DNA from: Clavaria fumosa
Taxonomy: Eukaryota > Basidiomycota > Agaricomycetes > Agaricales > Clavariaceae
DNA: 64,000 bases
Assembly: GCA_951802425.1 (NCBI GenBank)
Contig: OX637797.1
Span: forward strand, 2,852,001-2,916,000
Direction: 5' to 3'
Shown here: one piece after another, positions 1 through 12,107 of the stretch
How positions within the stretch are numbered: the stretch's first letter is position 1
Layout of the letters: each line of letters opens with the position of its first letter
The notes under the pieces: model-generated
What the model was told of the DNA's origin: nothing
What the model saw: only the letters and a program-made list of their open reading frames with translations
The model's database searches: none
Position numbers and translations under genes: made by a program

Positions 1-1832
1 ATGTCTTCCAAGGTAGGTGGTGTCCCAATAATCCTTCGGTGTTTCTCTAGTTCATGGACAGTCTCCATCAGCTCAGCTTCAAGAGCCTCAAGCTGCAGAG
101 GGGCAGGGGGCCGTTGCTGAGCAGAGATCTTTATCATCAGCCAAGGATATAAGGCATGTCCTTGCATCTCATCAATCATGTCAAGTGCAGCAGTGATGTC
201 CCCTTCAGCATCTATAACTGCTTTGAGTGGTAAGCGCCAATCTTCCTCTACATAGCATTCACCAAGGTGGTCTCGGAGGTGTGTCTCTGCTTGAGGTAAA
301 GTCTCCTCTTTGTTGGCTGCAAAGTTTCGGATGATAGCCCAGGCAGCAGGGTCTGTTTTAGCACCGAGTGTTGTGGTAGTTGTTGTGGATGTAAGCTGGT
401 ATTCACTACCAAAGCTCCGTTATATTTTTTGGCTGACATTTGTTATAGGTGAACTCACATCTGGATCCCTGTATGATTCCAGCAATGCTGGATCGTCAAG
501 GGCTCTATCATGTTCCAAGCCTCTGTAGCCAACATTGCCTCAAGAATATCAATTTTGTAGATATCTTGTTCATTTGCTTCATCAAGATCAATTCCACGAA
601 TACAAAGTGCTCGTCAGTAGTGTGCTTTGAAACATCAGATGATTCCTGCATCAAGTGGTTGCACATGAGATGTAAGATTTGGCTCAAATCTTTCAAGTTG
701 GATATTTCAGGGCCTGTAGTCAATGTTATGCCCAGAGAAATTGTCAATGAGGAGACAGATATGTTGGTTAGTCTGCCACATTTCAATGTTGATGTCCTTG
801 ATCCACCTGAAATCATTTAACACATCAGAATTGCAATATCAGATGTATGTATAGGGTGCCCACTCTTCAAAAAGTAGGCTCGTCATCCATGCTTTTTTAT
901 TACTGTGGTAATGAAATCCTTTTTCTTGTGGGGTTTTGCCTCTGAAGCAGCGAGGTTTCTTAGACCTTCTGATAAAGAATGGTGGCAATTTCTTGCTCCC
1001 ATCAGCATTGCATGTGAAGGCAATGGTGAGTCAAAACTTGTCTTTCTTTTTGCCTTTCATTTGCTTTTTTGCTAAACCACGATCAGGGGTTGTGCTGTTA
1101 GAGAGAGTCTCATGAGCTCTAATCCTTGAGCATGAAACCCTTACTGACACACAATGGGAACAGGCTGGTCTTGTCAATATTCCACCTATCTTTCACAGGG
1201 AATTTCACAAGAAGACCCTGGATCCGGGCCTGCTCTGCCTCAACTACTGCAGGATCAACAGAACCAGCCTCCCCATGCCTGCGATGCTCTTGTAGCATAT
1301 GGGCTTTGCAAAAGGATGGTACCCATCCTTCTCTGTGCAACTGCTCATCTTCTGGTACCTTGAACAGTGCCTCAAATCTGTGATGCTTCTCCTGAAGCAT
1401 TGGGCCAGTAATGGTTTTGTTTTTACCTTCCATCTGTTTGACCCACAACACCAGAGCTCTTTCAACATCCGGCCTAGTCACAATTCATGGCCATTTTGAG
1501 GACAGTGCATTTGCGTACTCTAGACTTTGCTTCTCCAAGGTATTTCTGTTCTTCAACTTGCGTGAGAGTGTTGACTGGTCAAAAACCAGGGCTCCATCAG
1601 TGAGCCCACTGAAATGCTTGACAATATCTATCTGCGGCATGTCCTGGTGCTGATCAATGAAGGCAAACACAGTCATCCAGTCATGCAATGTGAGGTTTTC
1701 TCGTTTTTGCCTTTCATATTGTCCTGTGCTTGTGGCCGGCACACCCTTCTTGTGGTCCCCTCTCAGTTTTTGAGGTTTAACTAGTGCAGGCTGGGTGTGG
1801 GGCTTCCGCTTGGGCTCCATGGGTGTTGTCAT
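1..1832 (-). pseudogene. pogo/Tigger-like DDE transposase, decayed, runs off the left edge
   Basis: The reading runs on the minus strand from the ATG at 1832 leftwards. The N-terminal part (1832-1485) is rich in Lys/Arg and contains an HTH-type region (DIVKHF, LSRKLKNR). Positions 1481-1119 hold the CENP-B-like helix-turn-helix with the VTRPDVERALVLWV pattern, followed by the first catalytic Asp in NIDKTSLF. The middle (1100-840) gives a Phe-Thr-Cys-Asn-Ala-Asp-Gly-Ser stretch typical of pogo DDE domains. Positions 816-450 give LLIDNFSGHN (second Asp) and VQPLDAGII (third Asp), and 440-1 give an acidic tail. Stops interrupt it (for example the TGA just after SSKWP at 1485 and others near 730 and 650), so this copy is dead. 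The family cuts and pastes at TA sites. The C-terminus lies left of the window. Confidence 0.85.
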
Positions 1833-2042
1833 AGTGTCAAAAAGTTGCTTGGTCTCCGGCTAAAGTTTGTAGCACTACTGTACTCCTACATGTGGTAATG
1901 CATAACTGCATGACAGAGGTATGCATTAGGCATTATGCATTACATAGGCCATTTGCCTGTGTACCAACCTGGGAAAGCCCCAAACCCTATGCAATACTGA
2001 AAATATGCATTTCCACCTCTTGCATTATAACCTAGTTGACCA
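1833..2042. other. Right terminal region of the pogo-like element
   Basis: This AT-rich non-coding stretch lies between the transposase start and the point where Gypsy LTR sequence resumes. It contains repeated ATGCAT/TGCATTA words. The sequence ends in ...CCTAGTTGACCA directly before TATATAGC of the LTR. I infer that this is the outer end of the DNA transposon, because the interrupted LTR copy breaks exactly here. The matching left inverted repeat would lie outside the window. Confidence 0.45.
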
Positions 2043-2089
2043 TATATAGCTTATGTAATATAAGAACAGAAAAGGCCTGTAGCCTTACA
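2043..2089 (-). repeat. 3' LTR remnant of the Gypsy element
   Basis: These 47 bp equal 11044-11090, the first 47 bases of the 5' LTR in element orientation. The remaining ~178 bp of this LTR are absent here, because pogo-like sequence begins at 2042. The break follows a TATA, which fits insertion of a TA-targeting transposon. Confidence 0.85.
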
Positions 2090-2101
2090 CCCTCCCCCAC
2101 T
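2090..2101 (-). other. Polypurine tract of the Gypsy element
   Basis: On the minus strand AGTGGGGGAGGG directly abuts the TGTAAGG start of the 3' LTR. This is the expected place and composition for the plus-strand primer of reverse transcription, and it confirms the LTR boundary. Confidence 0.8.
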
Positions 2102-2549
2102 GGAGAGGCCCCAACCAGAGGCGATGCGCAGGCGGTACAGGACAACAAGCAGGATTGTATAATAATTTACAAGAGGTGCATCCCCTTGGGCAGGGTATCA
2201 GACTGGGTCTCACACAACTTAAGCGTAAGGTCATGATGACAATACTAAGATAAGGGGAAAAGAGTACAAAAATGGAAATGATGAAGTACTTATAGCGAGA
2301 GCCCCAGCACTTGCCGGTGTTCCCACGCTTGGACCCTCAGATCACATGATGCGCCCAGGCCCCAGGTCATGTGATCTTACATGATTACATAATTTGACCC
2401 AGCCACAGGTCATGTGACCTTCCAACAACCCTCCCCAGTTTCTCCATAACTCCTCTTTGGGATGGCTTATGTAAGCGATCCTAACACAGGGTTACTGCCA
2501 TGTCACCAGGCACAATCCCCTCCTGGGGCCTTCGCCTGGTGCTGACGGG

Positions 2550-4785
2550 TCCTACCCGGTGGTCTGCGTGACCTGCCCCCAGTTGGACAGCGTGTCACAA
2601 GCAGCACGCCCTGGTGGGGGGTGCCCCAGGTGCTGCTGTCTCATCCTGCAGGGTAGGCATATTTTTAAAGAGCTCAGACACTTAGTCCGAGCCCTGCTTG
2701 TAGTTGCACAGTGGCTGGCCCTCGTCGTTGCTCCAGTCGGGCAACAACACAACAGGCCTCTTCGCAGCCTTAGTGGCTGATGACTTAGCTGCTTTCTTTT
2801 TGTGTTTTTGAGAGGGCCCCGCACCCTCTGTCTGGGATATTGTTAAACCCCCAATAGGTAGCCCTAGGGGGTTTCTAATGGTGGATGTGCTTCCACCGTC
2901 TTCCAGGGGTGCATCACCCCTCTGTTCATCTCCCATCTTCTCACTCAACCAAAGGCGCCCCATGCCCTATGCACTCTAGCAGTGCATATGTCTGGGGAGG
3001 TATGGGAGGCTTCTCCCGTTCACCCAGCGCTAGCTGGATATCATCGTCCAAGGGGGCATTCCCCTTTTGCACATACTCGTGTGCCCATGTGAGTACAAAT
3101 TCATTTCAGAGCTCTGTTTCCTCAACAGAGACTCTGGAGTCTACAAATGCCTCAATCATCTGTGTGACAGTTGGTGTTATTTTTGTGTTCCAGTGCCTGG
3201 AACGTCATACAGGGAGGACTCTCCCTTTGATGGCCTGCGCGTATGCCCCCTTTGACACAAAGAGGGCTACAGCCATAGCTAGGAACAGGCACCACATTCA
3301 GGCCCGGGACGGTGCACACACCATTATGGTGCGCCAGATGGCCACCTTGCATGCAAAAGACAGGGGTGAGTCCCTGTCTTTATCAATGCCAAGGACAGCT
3401 GCTCTGCCCATCCTTATGTCAGCAGCCCAGCAGCACAGGTCTGACACTGCACCTCTGTCACCTTTTGGATTCATAGGGGGAATTTCCCCCTTCTCCCCAA
3501 CAAAGGAGAGCCACAGCTCTTGGGGGAGCAACGGCTCCCCGGTCTCTATAAACTCCCTAATGGGAGGCACAACCACTCTTGCCGTTGTCAGCGGCAATGT
3601 CTGGTACAACAGATAGGAGGGTGCTCCCCCTCCTGTGACTTCCAAGGGTCCTGCCCTCAGGGATGGGTCGCCCATCCCTCTGCTCTCTCGCAACATCTGC
3701 CCCTGCAGATGGCATGCCACCTGGTCTGCCGATTTCTTGATGCTGGCAGGAACTCTCCAGTTCCTCAACAGCCAGTCCTCAACTGGTGTAGGCAGCTTTC
3801 CTGCTGCCATGTTCTTCTGGGCCTCCTTAATGGCCCATTGCATCTTCATTATGGCAGTCATATTGTAACTGCTGTCAGGTGCTCCATGATGTGCCTGCTG
3901 GTTGAGGGCTATCACCTCCTCAACTGTCTTCAACTCGACAACCCACACACCAGGTTTGACGGACATCCCCGATGGCCAGGGATAGCCATCCAGAGCCCTG
4001 TCTGGGCGGGGAGCGTTAAAGGGATAACCCCTTGTTGGAGGTGCAAGCACTGTCTCCGCAAATGTTCGTTTATGCCTCAATGAGGCATCAGGGTTCTGCT
4101 GGCTAATACCAGCAGGTGGAAGAGGGGGATACCCCTCCTCCACGCTCATGGGGACATCCATGTCTCCCATAGGTGGTGCTATGTCCACATATGAGACAGC
4201 AGTGCAGGCCCTTTTAGGGTCCTGCTCCAAGGGATCCCTTTCAGGTCCCTTCCCTTTCGCCATGGTTCGCAATGTGGCAAGCTCCTCGTTGGCGCTTGCC
4301 AACTTTTCTGTCAAGGATAGAATCTTCTCCTGCACATTTCTAAGGTCCTCCTCGACCTTATCCAGGCTATCATAAGCTTTTTCAAGCTTTTGCCAGTGTC
4401 CAGCACAAAGGGCATTGCCCTTCTCATACTCCTTCCACAAGTTGTCCAGCTTGCGCTGCATCATCCCAAGCTCCGGCCTGAGTTCACGCCTAGCACTTTC
4501 CTGTGCTTCCTTAAGCATTTGTTGAAATGCTTTGTCCAAGTGCAACAGCAACTTGAAGATGTGATGATGGAACCCAATGCACTGAGTGCTCTGGGATCCG
4601 TGAGTGGTCGCATGGATCATGCGATCTTGGACCCAGGGGAGGGTCTCCTCCCCTTGCAACAACAATGGCTGGGACAACCCAGCCGTTCTGACAATGCTTG
4701 TTGGCAGTGAGTTCCCTGGCATGAGGCCAGGGGTGGTGGCGCAGGTAGTGTGAGGAGATGGGGTTTCCCCCATTGGATCATCCAT
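2550..4785 (-). pseudogene. Accessory ORF of the Gypsy element, coiled coil, function unknown
   Basis: An ATG at 4785 opens 495 codons to a TGA at 3300-3298. The same frame then continues with a hydrophobic segment (WCLFLAMAVALFV, about 3295-3255) and more decayed coding-like sequence towards 2,550, so the first TGA probably replaced an Arg codon. The N-terminal ~80 residues are low-complexity. Residues ~80-195 are a strong coiled coil rich in Glu, Lys and Leu heptads. The next part is Pro/Gly-rich, and the C-terminal third looks globular (Trp-rich, LLRNWRVP). I see no protease, RT, zinc knuckle or known envelope motif. It sits where some retroelements carry a third gene, downstream of integrase. 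An env-like or gag-like structural role is only a guess. Confidence 0.6.
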
Positions 4786-4959
4786 TGTAAAAAATGGCTG
4801 ATGAAGAAAAAGAGAAAAAGAGGGTGGGCCCTCTTAAGGTTTTGTACCTTACAGTGGAGCCACCACATGACTCAATCACTGTGGCTAACGACCCCACGGT
4901 CTGGCTTGATTGTGTTTACTACTCCGTGCAGGCGCTCCATCTGCACTCTGCTTGAGGGC

Positions 4960-7900
4960 GCCTAGGCAGCGCCCTCCATGAGTCTACACCTTGTAGTTCA
5001 AGGTAGTGGTCTAGAGCCGCTAGCTCTTTGACTCCCATATACAGCTCCCAAGTTGTATCCCCAAGGTTCCATCAAACCTTGCATTCCAGGTGGCGGCCTT
5101 CCCACCTATGGCCAATAATGGCATCTACTAGCCATTCCTCCTTTGGGTCCACACCAAAGTCATAAAAGACTTTCACTTCACAATGCAGGAACAACATGTC
5201 GTCGTTAGGCTCATGTCACCGCAACCGGCTGACATGGAATGTTGAGTGGATTCTCCTCAACTTTAGCAAGTCAGGGAGCTCCAGCTCGTATGTTGACAAT
5301 TCTGGTCTACATGACCATATTGGGTAAGGCCCAATAAACTTCAGCATGAGCTTTCTAGCTTGTTTTTTAGGAAGATTCAAATTCTCCGTTGAGAGGTAGA
5401 CTAATTCTCCCTCTCTAAATGGGTGCTCTGCCTGTCTATGCTGGTTAGCGTAAAATGTCTGGTGGATGTGACTTTCTATAATCGCATCATGCACCATTGC
5501 AAGGTTGAGTGCAGCTTTCTCCGCGAACATCCTTACACCTCTGGGCACCACCCAGAGGTCATCTGGCAACTCTGCCATCATCTGGGGCATGTACCCATAG
5601 GTGAGCTCAAATGGGGAAAACCCCATCAATGCACTTATTGATGCATCAATGCGCTTATTGACGCATTAATGGCGAATTCAACCATTGGGATTCGCTCCGC
5701 CCAATCTGTCTGGTCCAGTTGGACCACAGATCAGAGGATCTGAGACACAGATCGGATCGACTGTTCCATCGCTCCATCCATCTGCAGATGGAAAGCTGTG
5801 GACATCCGCAGCTTAACACTGAGTAGTTGGTGTGTTTCCTGCCAGAAGGCAGACGTAAATCTCGGATTGCGATCAGACACAATTGATTCTGGCAACCCAT
5901 GTAGTCTAACTACATGAGTTAGGAAGAGCCAGGCTAGCTCTGCTGCCATTACCAACACGGTAACTGGTACTAGGTGTACCAGTGAAGTGAGGCAGCAGAT
6001 CACCACCCAGAGGTAGTCCGCCTCTTTTGACATAGGAAATGGACCTGCGAAGTCCATTCCTATTGATTCCCAGGGCTGCCTGGGGATTGGAAGGGTGTGT
6101 AGAAGCCCTTGTGGCTTCTGCGGGAAAGTCTTGCTCGTCTGGCACACGCCGCATGACGAGCAAAACTTATTGATGTCTTTAGACACCAATGGCCACCAGT
6201 AGTAACAGCAGACATAATCCATCATTATCTGCAACCCCATGTGTCCTAGGACCGCATGGGCTTCCTGGATCACTATTCCAGGGATACTTTTCCCTTCATG
6301 AAGGGTACAAGGCATGCAGAGCACCTCATCTCCCTTTTTATTCTCAGTGAAGATTAGGTCATCCCTGATCTTAAAACTGGTGTAGTTTCCTGGTTTTTCC
6401 AAAATTATTTTGAACAGGCAATCCTGTTCATAGCCATCATGGATGCTTTGCAGCACCCTGCTATCCCCCCCTTCCACATGGGGCCTTAAGGGCATGAGCA
6501 TCTCGTCCCTCACATCCCTCTCCGCTTGGGGCACAGGCAGCAGTTGCTCCTGCTCGGTCTCCTGGTCCATGGCAGGTGCGCGTACTCGTAGTGTGCGCAC
6601 CTCCTCCAGGCATCTGCGGGGCAACTCATCCCCTTCAGGGTCAAGGCAAATGTCCGCCTTCACATACTCGTGATCTGGATGAATCTCATCTGTCACATCA
6701 CTCATATGGTAACGCGAAAGGCCATCCACAACTTTGTTGCGCTTGCCTTTAATGTAAGTGATGGAGTAATCAAACCTCTCCATATATTCCATCCACCTGG
6801 CCTGCTGGCCAGACAAGTGCATTTGGTTCTTAAAGAACCCCAGCGCTTTATGGTCTGTGACCACATTGATTCATCTACCAAGGAGTTTATTCTCCCATTT
6901 CTGTAGCAATTCGACAATCGCTAAGGCCTCCTGGTCCCAAGTTTTATAACTAAACTGGGATGGGCTGAACCTTTTAGACATAAACCCCACTGGACGGCAG
7001 GTTTCCCATGTCGTTCCTTGGCCATACATGGCCCCTGACACCGAGGCATCACACATGAGCCATATTGGCTCTTGTACCACCACGTCTATCAGGCGTAATA
7101 CTGGTGTTTTACATGCCAATGCCTTAATCATCTCCATGCACTTGTCATGGAGTGGTCTCCAGTGAAACGTTCGCGTTTCACTACACAGACTGGCTAAGGG
7201 GCCAGTATAAGCAGACAGATCAGGCATGAACTGTCTGATGTACTGTACTAATCCAAGGAACCTCTGTACCTCATTAACGCTTGTCAGCATTTTCCAGTTA
7301 TGGATTTTATCCATTTTATCCACTGTAACATGGATTCCTTGGGCATCTATAATATGCCCTAAGCAATCTACACTCTTCGCATATAGTGAGCACTTCTTCT
7401 TGCTCAAGAAAAGGCTTGTGCCTTTGAAGGTCTCAAAGACTGTTTTTAAGTGATGCTCATGGTCCTCCAAGGTCTTGGAGAAGATGAATACATCGTCTAA
7501 GTACACATGCACATACTTTCCCAACTGATGACAAAATATGTGCATCATCAGGCACTGGAAGGTAGCAGGGGCATTACAATCCCCTATCTGCATCACCTGT
7601 GAGAACATGGTGCCCAAGACAGTCATGAACGCCGTCTTCCACACATCCTCAGGCTCTATGTGTACTTGCTCATACACATCCGATAGGTCAATCTTTGACC
7701 TATACATGGCTCTAGCCACATCCTGTCTGATCTGATCTTGATCAGGCAATGGGGTAATATCCCGTACTGTGTTCACATTCCATTTTCAGCAGTCTACGAC
7801 TGTCCATAGCAGCGGGTTCCGGCTGCTTTTTGGTATGCATAACATAGGAGCTGCTTGCAATGCCACTCCTGCTTCCCACCACCCGTTAGTAATATAACGG

Positions 7901-8980
7901 TTCACTTTCTCAAGGAATTGTTCCTTGAATGCCTCAGCACACCAAGGCAGGTAATAATTATAGACTTTCTTTTCATCTATTAAGGGTATGCAGTGGTTTA
8001 CCACCTGAAATGGCAGCGGTCTGGGGGGAACTCCCCCAAAGAGCTTGGCATACTGGTTAAACCAGTACTCATGCCTGCCTTCGAGGTAGGCATCGTCTAT
8101 CTTTACAGAGGCATTAGCCTCTCCCCCCTTCCAGGGCTCACCCTTATCCTGGGGGCCTGAGTGTAGTCAGCTCTTTCAAGCTTCCTTCCTTGGCGCGTTC
8201 TTAGCCAATATACAGAGGCGTAATGCTTCCATCTCCTCACTGGGCGGCATCGCCTGAAGGGTTTTCCCCTTTCCTTCACCAATCTGGATTGCACATCAGT
8301 GCCCATCCAGTATCACATGGCGGTCATACATGAATGCCATTCCGACTATGATATCATAGCGGTCGATGTTCACTATATCAAAATACTGGTCCTCCACCAG
8401 TATTCCTCCCAAATCCACTGCTACATGGCATCCGCATGTGATTGTTGATCAGCTGCTGATACAGCCGAGTTGGATAGGAACTGGATTATCCAGTTGGAAG
8501 GTTGGTACCTTCATCACCCAGGCAAAGTCCAGGCTCATCAGGTCCAGGGTACTTCCCAAGTCGAAAAGCATGTACACTTTTACACCATTCATGGTGATGT
8601 AGGCCGCAAGGCATTGCCTTGCCTCCTTTGTCACTACCGGGTGCGATCCCATGCACCCGGAATGGCCTGTTGTCAACATGGCCGATGTGTACTTCTGTCG
8701 CATAGAGGACCTCATCCTCTTCCACTTCCCGGATTCCAGTGACCTGGTTGCTTTCTGCCTCCTCCTCAAGCTCTTCAAAGACAAAGAGCTCATCTGAATT
8801 GTACTGGTCCCTGCGACCAGCATAGTCATCTTCCACAACTTCCTCTGGTGGGATTTCACCCTTCGGCTCCTCACTTTCAACTGCAGGTGTTTCCTGCAGT
8901 TCCTCTCGCTCCATCTTGCCCGGATCCTCTTGCAAGGCATAGTTCCTTACATTTCTCCTAAAAGCCTCTGGCTTTTGCTG
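4960..8980 (-). pseudogene. pol: Gypsy pol: protease, RT, RNase H, integrase, chromodomain (broken)
   Basis: The protease lies near 8600-8500. Its DSG motif reads DLG (8562-8554), followed by STLDLMS. RT spans about 8000-7200, with KIDLSDVYEQ and the active site YLDD near 7500. RNase H follows (CDASVSGAMYG, then VVTDHKAL near 6860). The integrase has an HHCC zinc finger (HAVLGHMG, CSSCGVCQ), catalytic Asp in GMDFAGPF and in VSDRNPRF, and the Glu in DGAMEQS. A C-terminal SH3-like region (5629-5216, ending IHSTFHVSRLR) leads into a chromodomain at about 5150-4985 (EWLVDAIIGHRWEG, then TTWEL). In-frame TGA codons at 7786, 6873, 5218 and 5074 fall where the family has Arg or His. At least one frameshift lies in the protease. 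Confidence 0.9.
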
Positions 8981-10827
8981 TGACTGAGGGCACACATTTG
9001 CGTAGTGCCCTGCTTTCCCACATACATAGCATGTTAGAGGAGCTTTCCACTCCTCTCTGCCTCATACCCCAATCTTGGGCACCACCTTAGGCGGTTCTAG
9101 CTGGGGTTTGCTCCCTCTGGCTTGGGTGCAGTTGATCCACAGGGGAACAGGTTCCCCTGGCCTGCAGTCTGTGTGTGGCCGATACGGCCGCAGTCTCACA
9201 AACCTCTGCCCCACAGGTACTCTACCTGTGGGTGGGTTTCCTTTGGGACCTGCCTGGTTCCCTGCCAAAGGCACTGCCCTCCACTGCTGGAGGTAGTGGA
9301 GGGTCACTTCCACTTGGCGACTAGCATCAATAATATCCTCAACCAAGGATAACTCAATGCTAATTGCGCAAGTTTTGAAGATGGCCTCCACCATCTCGTT
9401 AGGCAGTCCATTAAGGAACTGCCTTTTCATCGTACCAGCATCAGGTGGGGTGAGCATTCTCTCTGCTGCCTGGACCAGTTCATTCCAGAATCCCAAGGTG
9501 CCCTTCACCTTTGCAAACTTCACCTGATAGAAGGCATCCACTGCCTTCTGGGCCATTACCTTGGTCAGGAACCGCTTAAACATAGTGGTTATCAATTCCT
9601 CGAAGGTGGACCTTTGAGGAGCATGGGATAGACCCTTTACTTCTTGGGTATACCAAGTAGCGGCTATTCTGCTTAAGCGCAACTGCTAGCATAATGTGTT
9701 GGTGCTCCAACTGCGGGCCAACTACTCTATAGAAGTAGAAATAATTAAGGAGGCCATCGAGCCACCTTTCCCAGATGACGAGGTCATCTTGTCTGTCATA
9801 AAGCTCAGGGGGGTCAATCTTGATCCCCTTAATCTCAGCTATTGCCTCAGGCAATAGCAAGGTTTTTTCTTGTATCATTACGAGGTAGTGATGTAATACA
9901 TTGCTCTGGTAGTTAGTAGAACTCAGGGATACTTCCTGAGCAATCTCCCACTCCTTCTGGGGCGGTTCCATCCATCCAAACAGGCCCATCCAGCCTGTTG
10001 GCTCTTGCTGACCCAGCTGTGGGTAGCGCAACATAAGCCACAGCTCTGGCCCCGCTGTTTCTCAAGGGCCGCCACCCTCCATTCCTGGTTCGCCAGGGGT
10101 TCGAGAACTGTCTGCGCGGTTCTCCCTTCGCCACCCTTCCTCACGGTCAGCTGGCGCCAACCATCTGGCCTCCGAGGCTACCCCCAAAGGCGCCTGACTC
10201 GGTGGGGTAAGCCCCACCTCGGGTTCCAACAATTCATGGCGTTGCCACCATAAGGGAGCTGCTAGCGTGGTTCCCTGCTCATCTAGCAAGTCCAATACCC
10301 TCCTAACATGGGTGGCTTTCTCGCTTAACCATTGCCAAATTGTGGCCTGGTGGTTTTTCATCGCCCTTATGAGAGCCTCAAACTCTTCGTCCTGGTGGGA
10401 TAGTTCTGCCTGAATATCCGAGAGTCTCTTGGCTACAGCATTAGCTCGCGCTATTGCTGTGGGCTCATCTCCAATATTGGAGGGAGCCCATGAGCTTGAC
10501 CGCTCTTGCAGCCACCTCTTGCAGGTTTCTAAGGGCTCTCTGCCCTTTCCTTTTGAAGGCCCAGCCTTCTTGAATGATGGTACCTTGCCAGTGACTTGGC
10601 ACGTTGTGGCACCCTCCTCGTGTCGATGGTGTTTCAGACCCAACGCCGTTGTCAGGGGCTGGTGATGCCACATCAGCCCTTAGCAGGGGTTCCCCACTGG
10701 GCTCAACAGAGGGTCCTATTCCCTCTGGCTGCGTGACGCCTGTGTTGTGCAGAGGTCCTACCAAGGGAGGAGTTTCTCCTCCCTTCCTGTTGTATTTCTT
10801 TTGCGCAGCTGTACAGGCATTGCCCAT
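8981..10827 (-). pseudogene. gag: Gypsy gag with CCHC zinc knuckle (broken)
   Basis: The likely start is the ATG at 10827, which gives an MGN N-terminus. A Lys/Glu-rich, partly coiled-coil region follows in shifted frames (10673-9913). The retrotransposon Gag core lies at 10034-9062, with IWERWLDGLLNYF, AATWY and FWNELVQAAERML patterns typical of Ty3 Gag. The frame is stopped by a TGA at 9064-9062 and then continues directly into a zinc knuckle, CYVCGKAGHYANVC (about 9030-8990, C-x2-C-x4-H-x4-C). The stop therefore interrupts an otherwise continuous gag-protease frame. The protein would package element RNA in cytoplasmic particles, but this copy cannot make it whole. Confidence 0.8.
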
Positions 10828-10865
10828 TGTTCACCACACTCGTAGTGTTAAAGGTTCAAAAAAGT

Positions 10866-11090
10866 TGTAAGACTTACTATCCCTCAAAAGAACTGGACTC
10901 AACGATATATTGAGTATGGTAGTTCTATATAGAGGGATCTGCCCTCTATGTACAGCTGCGACATGGTATATATAGGCAAGTGGCCCTCTAGGGGCCGCTG
11001 ATGTAAGCATAGCCCAAGCGGCTATGCTAGTAGACTATTATAGTATATAGCTTATGTAATATAAGAACAGAAAAGGCCTGTAGCCTTACA
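10866..11090 (-). repeat. 5' LTR of the Gypsy element
   Basis: This 225-bp repeat in minus orientation starts TGTAAGGC and ends GTCTTACA, a TGTAAG/CTTACA terminal inverted pair. It contains a TATATATA-type box at about 10968-10973 on the plus strand. Its first 47 bases match the 3' LTR remnant. The following internal sequence (10865 leftwards) shows no primer-binding site that I can recognise. Confidence 0.8.
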
Positions 11091-12107
11091 CTGGCCACCA
11101 CAGCCATTGTCCTCATCAATGTCTTCCAAAATACACATTCTGGGCTATCTTCCTGAGAACTTGGCCTAACTTCACCAAACTTTGAACATGTCTTCATGCA
11201 TACATTGTCAGCTACTTGCTAACAGGAATATGTGATTTGACAAAGGGGACTATCTGGGGAGAGATTTTGAGAATTTTGGGAAAATAGACATGGGGAATCT
11301 GTAGTTTTGCACCAAATATTATGGGCTTTTGTATGGTTGTATTAGGTGTCATAAGATGTAGTCTGATGGCTGAAATTTGCAATCTAACAAATAGCCATGC
11401 TCCCAGGCCAATAACACCCTTAATTCCTAGTAATGGCTTCCAGGGAGGTCATGGAGATGGTGGGTGGGTTGTTAAATTAATCCACACCCTTCCCATATGT
11501 CCACAGGTAGTGTGTGTATCCTCTACTATCCATTTTCAAGCCAGAGTACTGCAGAATTATGGAAAATTGAATATTTTCATTGTATTTTGCAAATTGACAT
11601 TGAACCATGGCAGATACAAATGTGGGGTGTCCAGATTCAGAATCTCCTGATTTTTCCTGATTTTTTGGTGTATAAAAAGTCATATTTTGCAAGCCATGCA
11701 AAAATTTTCCCATGGTCATAGCAGCTTACCAAAAGCAGCTATGCCTAATTGGTAACCTGTACCTGAGGGACCAGGCACAGGGCTGCTCAATTTCGAGTTT
11801 TTGTTTTTATTTTTAGCATATTTTGTTTGCCATTGTTTGTCTGAGAAGGACTTACTGCTTTGGTGTGGGCAGGGGACCCTGCAATAGGCAGGGCAGGCCT
11901 GGGAAAGGACCCTGCAATGGAGTCACTGTCACAAACTTGCATTGTATTGTAGTCTGTATTGTAATATGTATTGTCATTACAAGTAATCTTGCAAGGGCAA
12001 AATAATCAAAAATGATTGTAATTACAATCAATCTTGCAATGGCTCCATATTGTAATTACAATATGTCTTGCAATGATTCTACAGCATCAGGTGTACAGCA
12101 GGGGTGG
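11091..12107. other. About 1 kb without a gene; short direct repeats
   Basis: I see no supported coding region here. Base composition is AT-rich and CpG-poor. GGACCCTGCAAT occurs twice (about 11874 and 11908). A ~35-bp unit that contains the palindrome TTGTAATTACAA followed by TCTTGCAATG is repeated at about 12014-12045 and 12050-12078. This may be decayed transposon sequence flanking the minisatellite. Confidence 0.5.

Larger units (their letters stand above)
2043..11090 (-). mobile_element. Ty3/Gypsy chromovirus, degenerate, minus strand
   Basis: This LTR retrotransposon reads right to left: 5' LTR 10866-11090, gag, protease, RT, RNase H, integrase, chromodomain, an extra ORF, a polypurine tract and a 3' LTR remnant 2043-2089. 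The LTR starts TGTAAGGC and ends GTCTTACA in the minus sense. The 47 bp at 2043-2089 and 11044-11090 are identical. The order RT-RNaseH-INT is that of Gypsy (Metaviridae), and the C-terminal chromodomain places it among chromoviruses. Several in-frame TGA codons and at least one frameshift show that it is inactive. CpG is visibly scarce compared with the Copia element at 13.2-17.9 kb. Confidence 0.93.
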
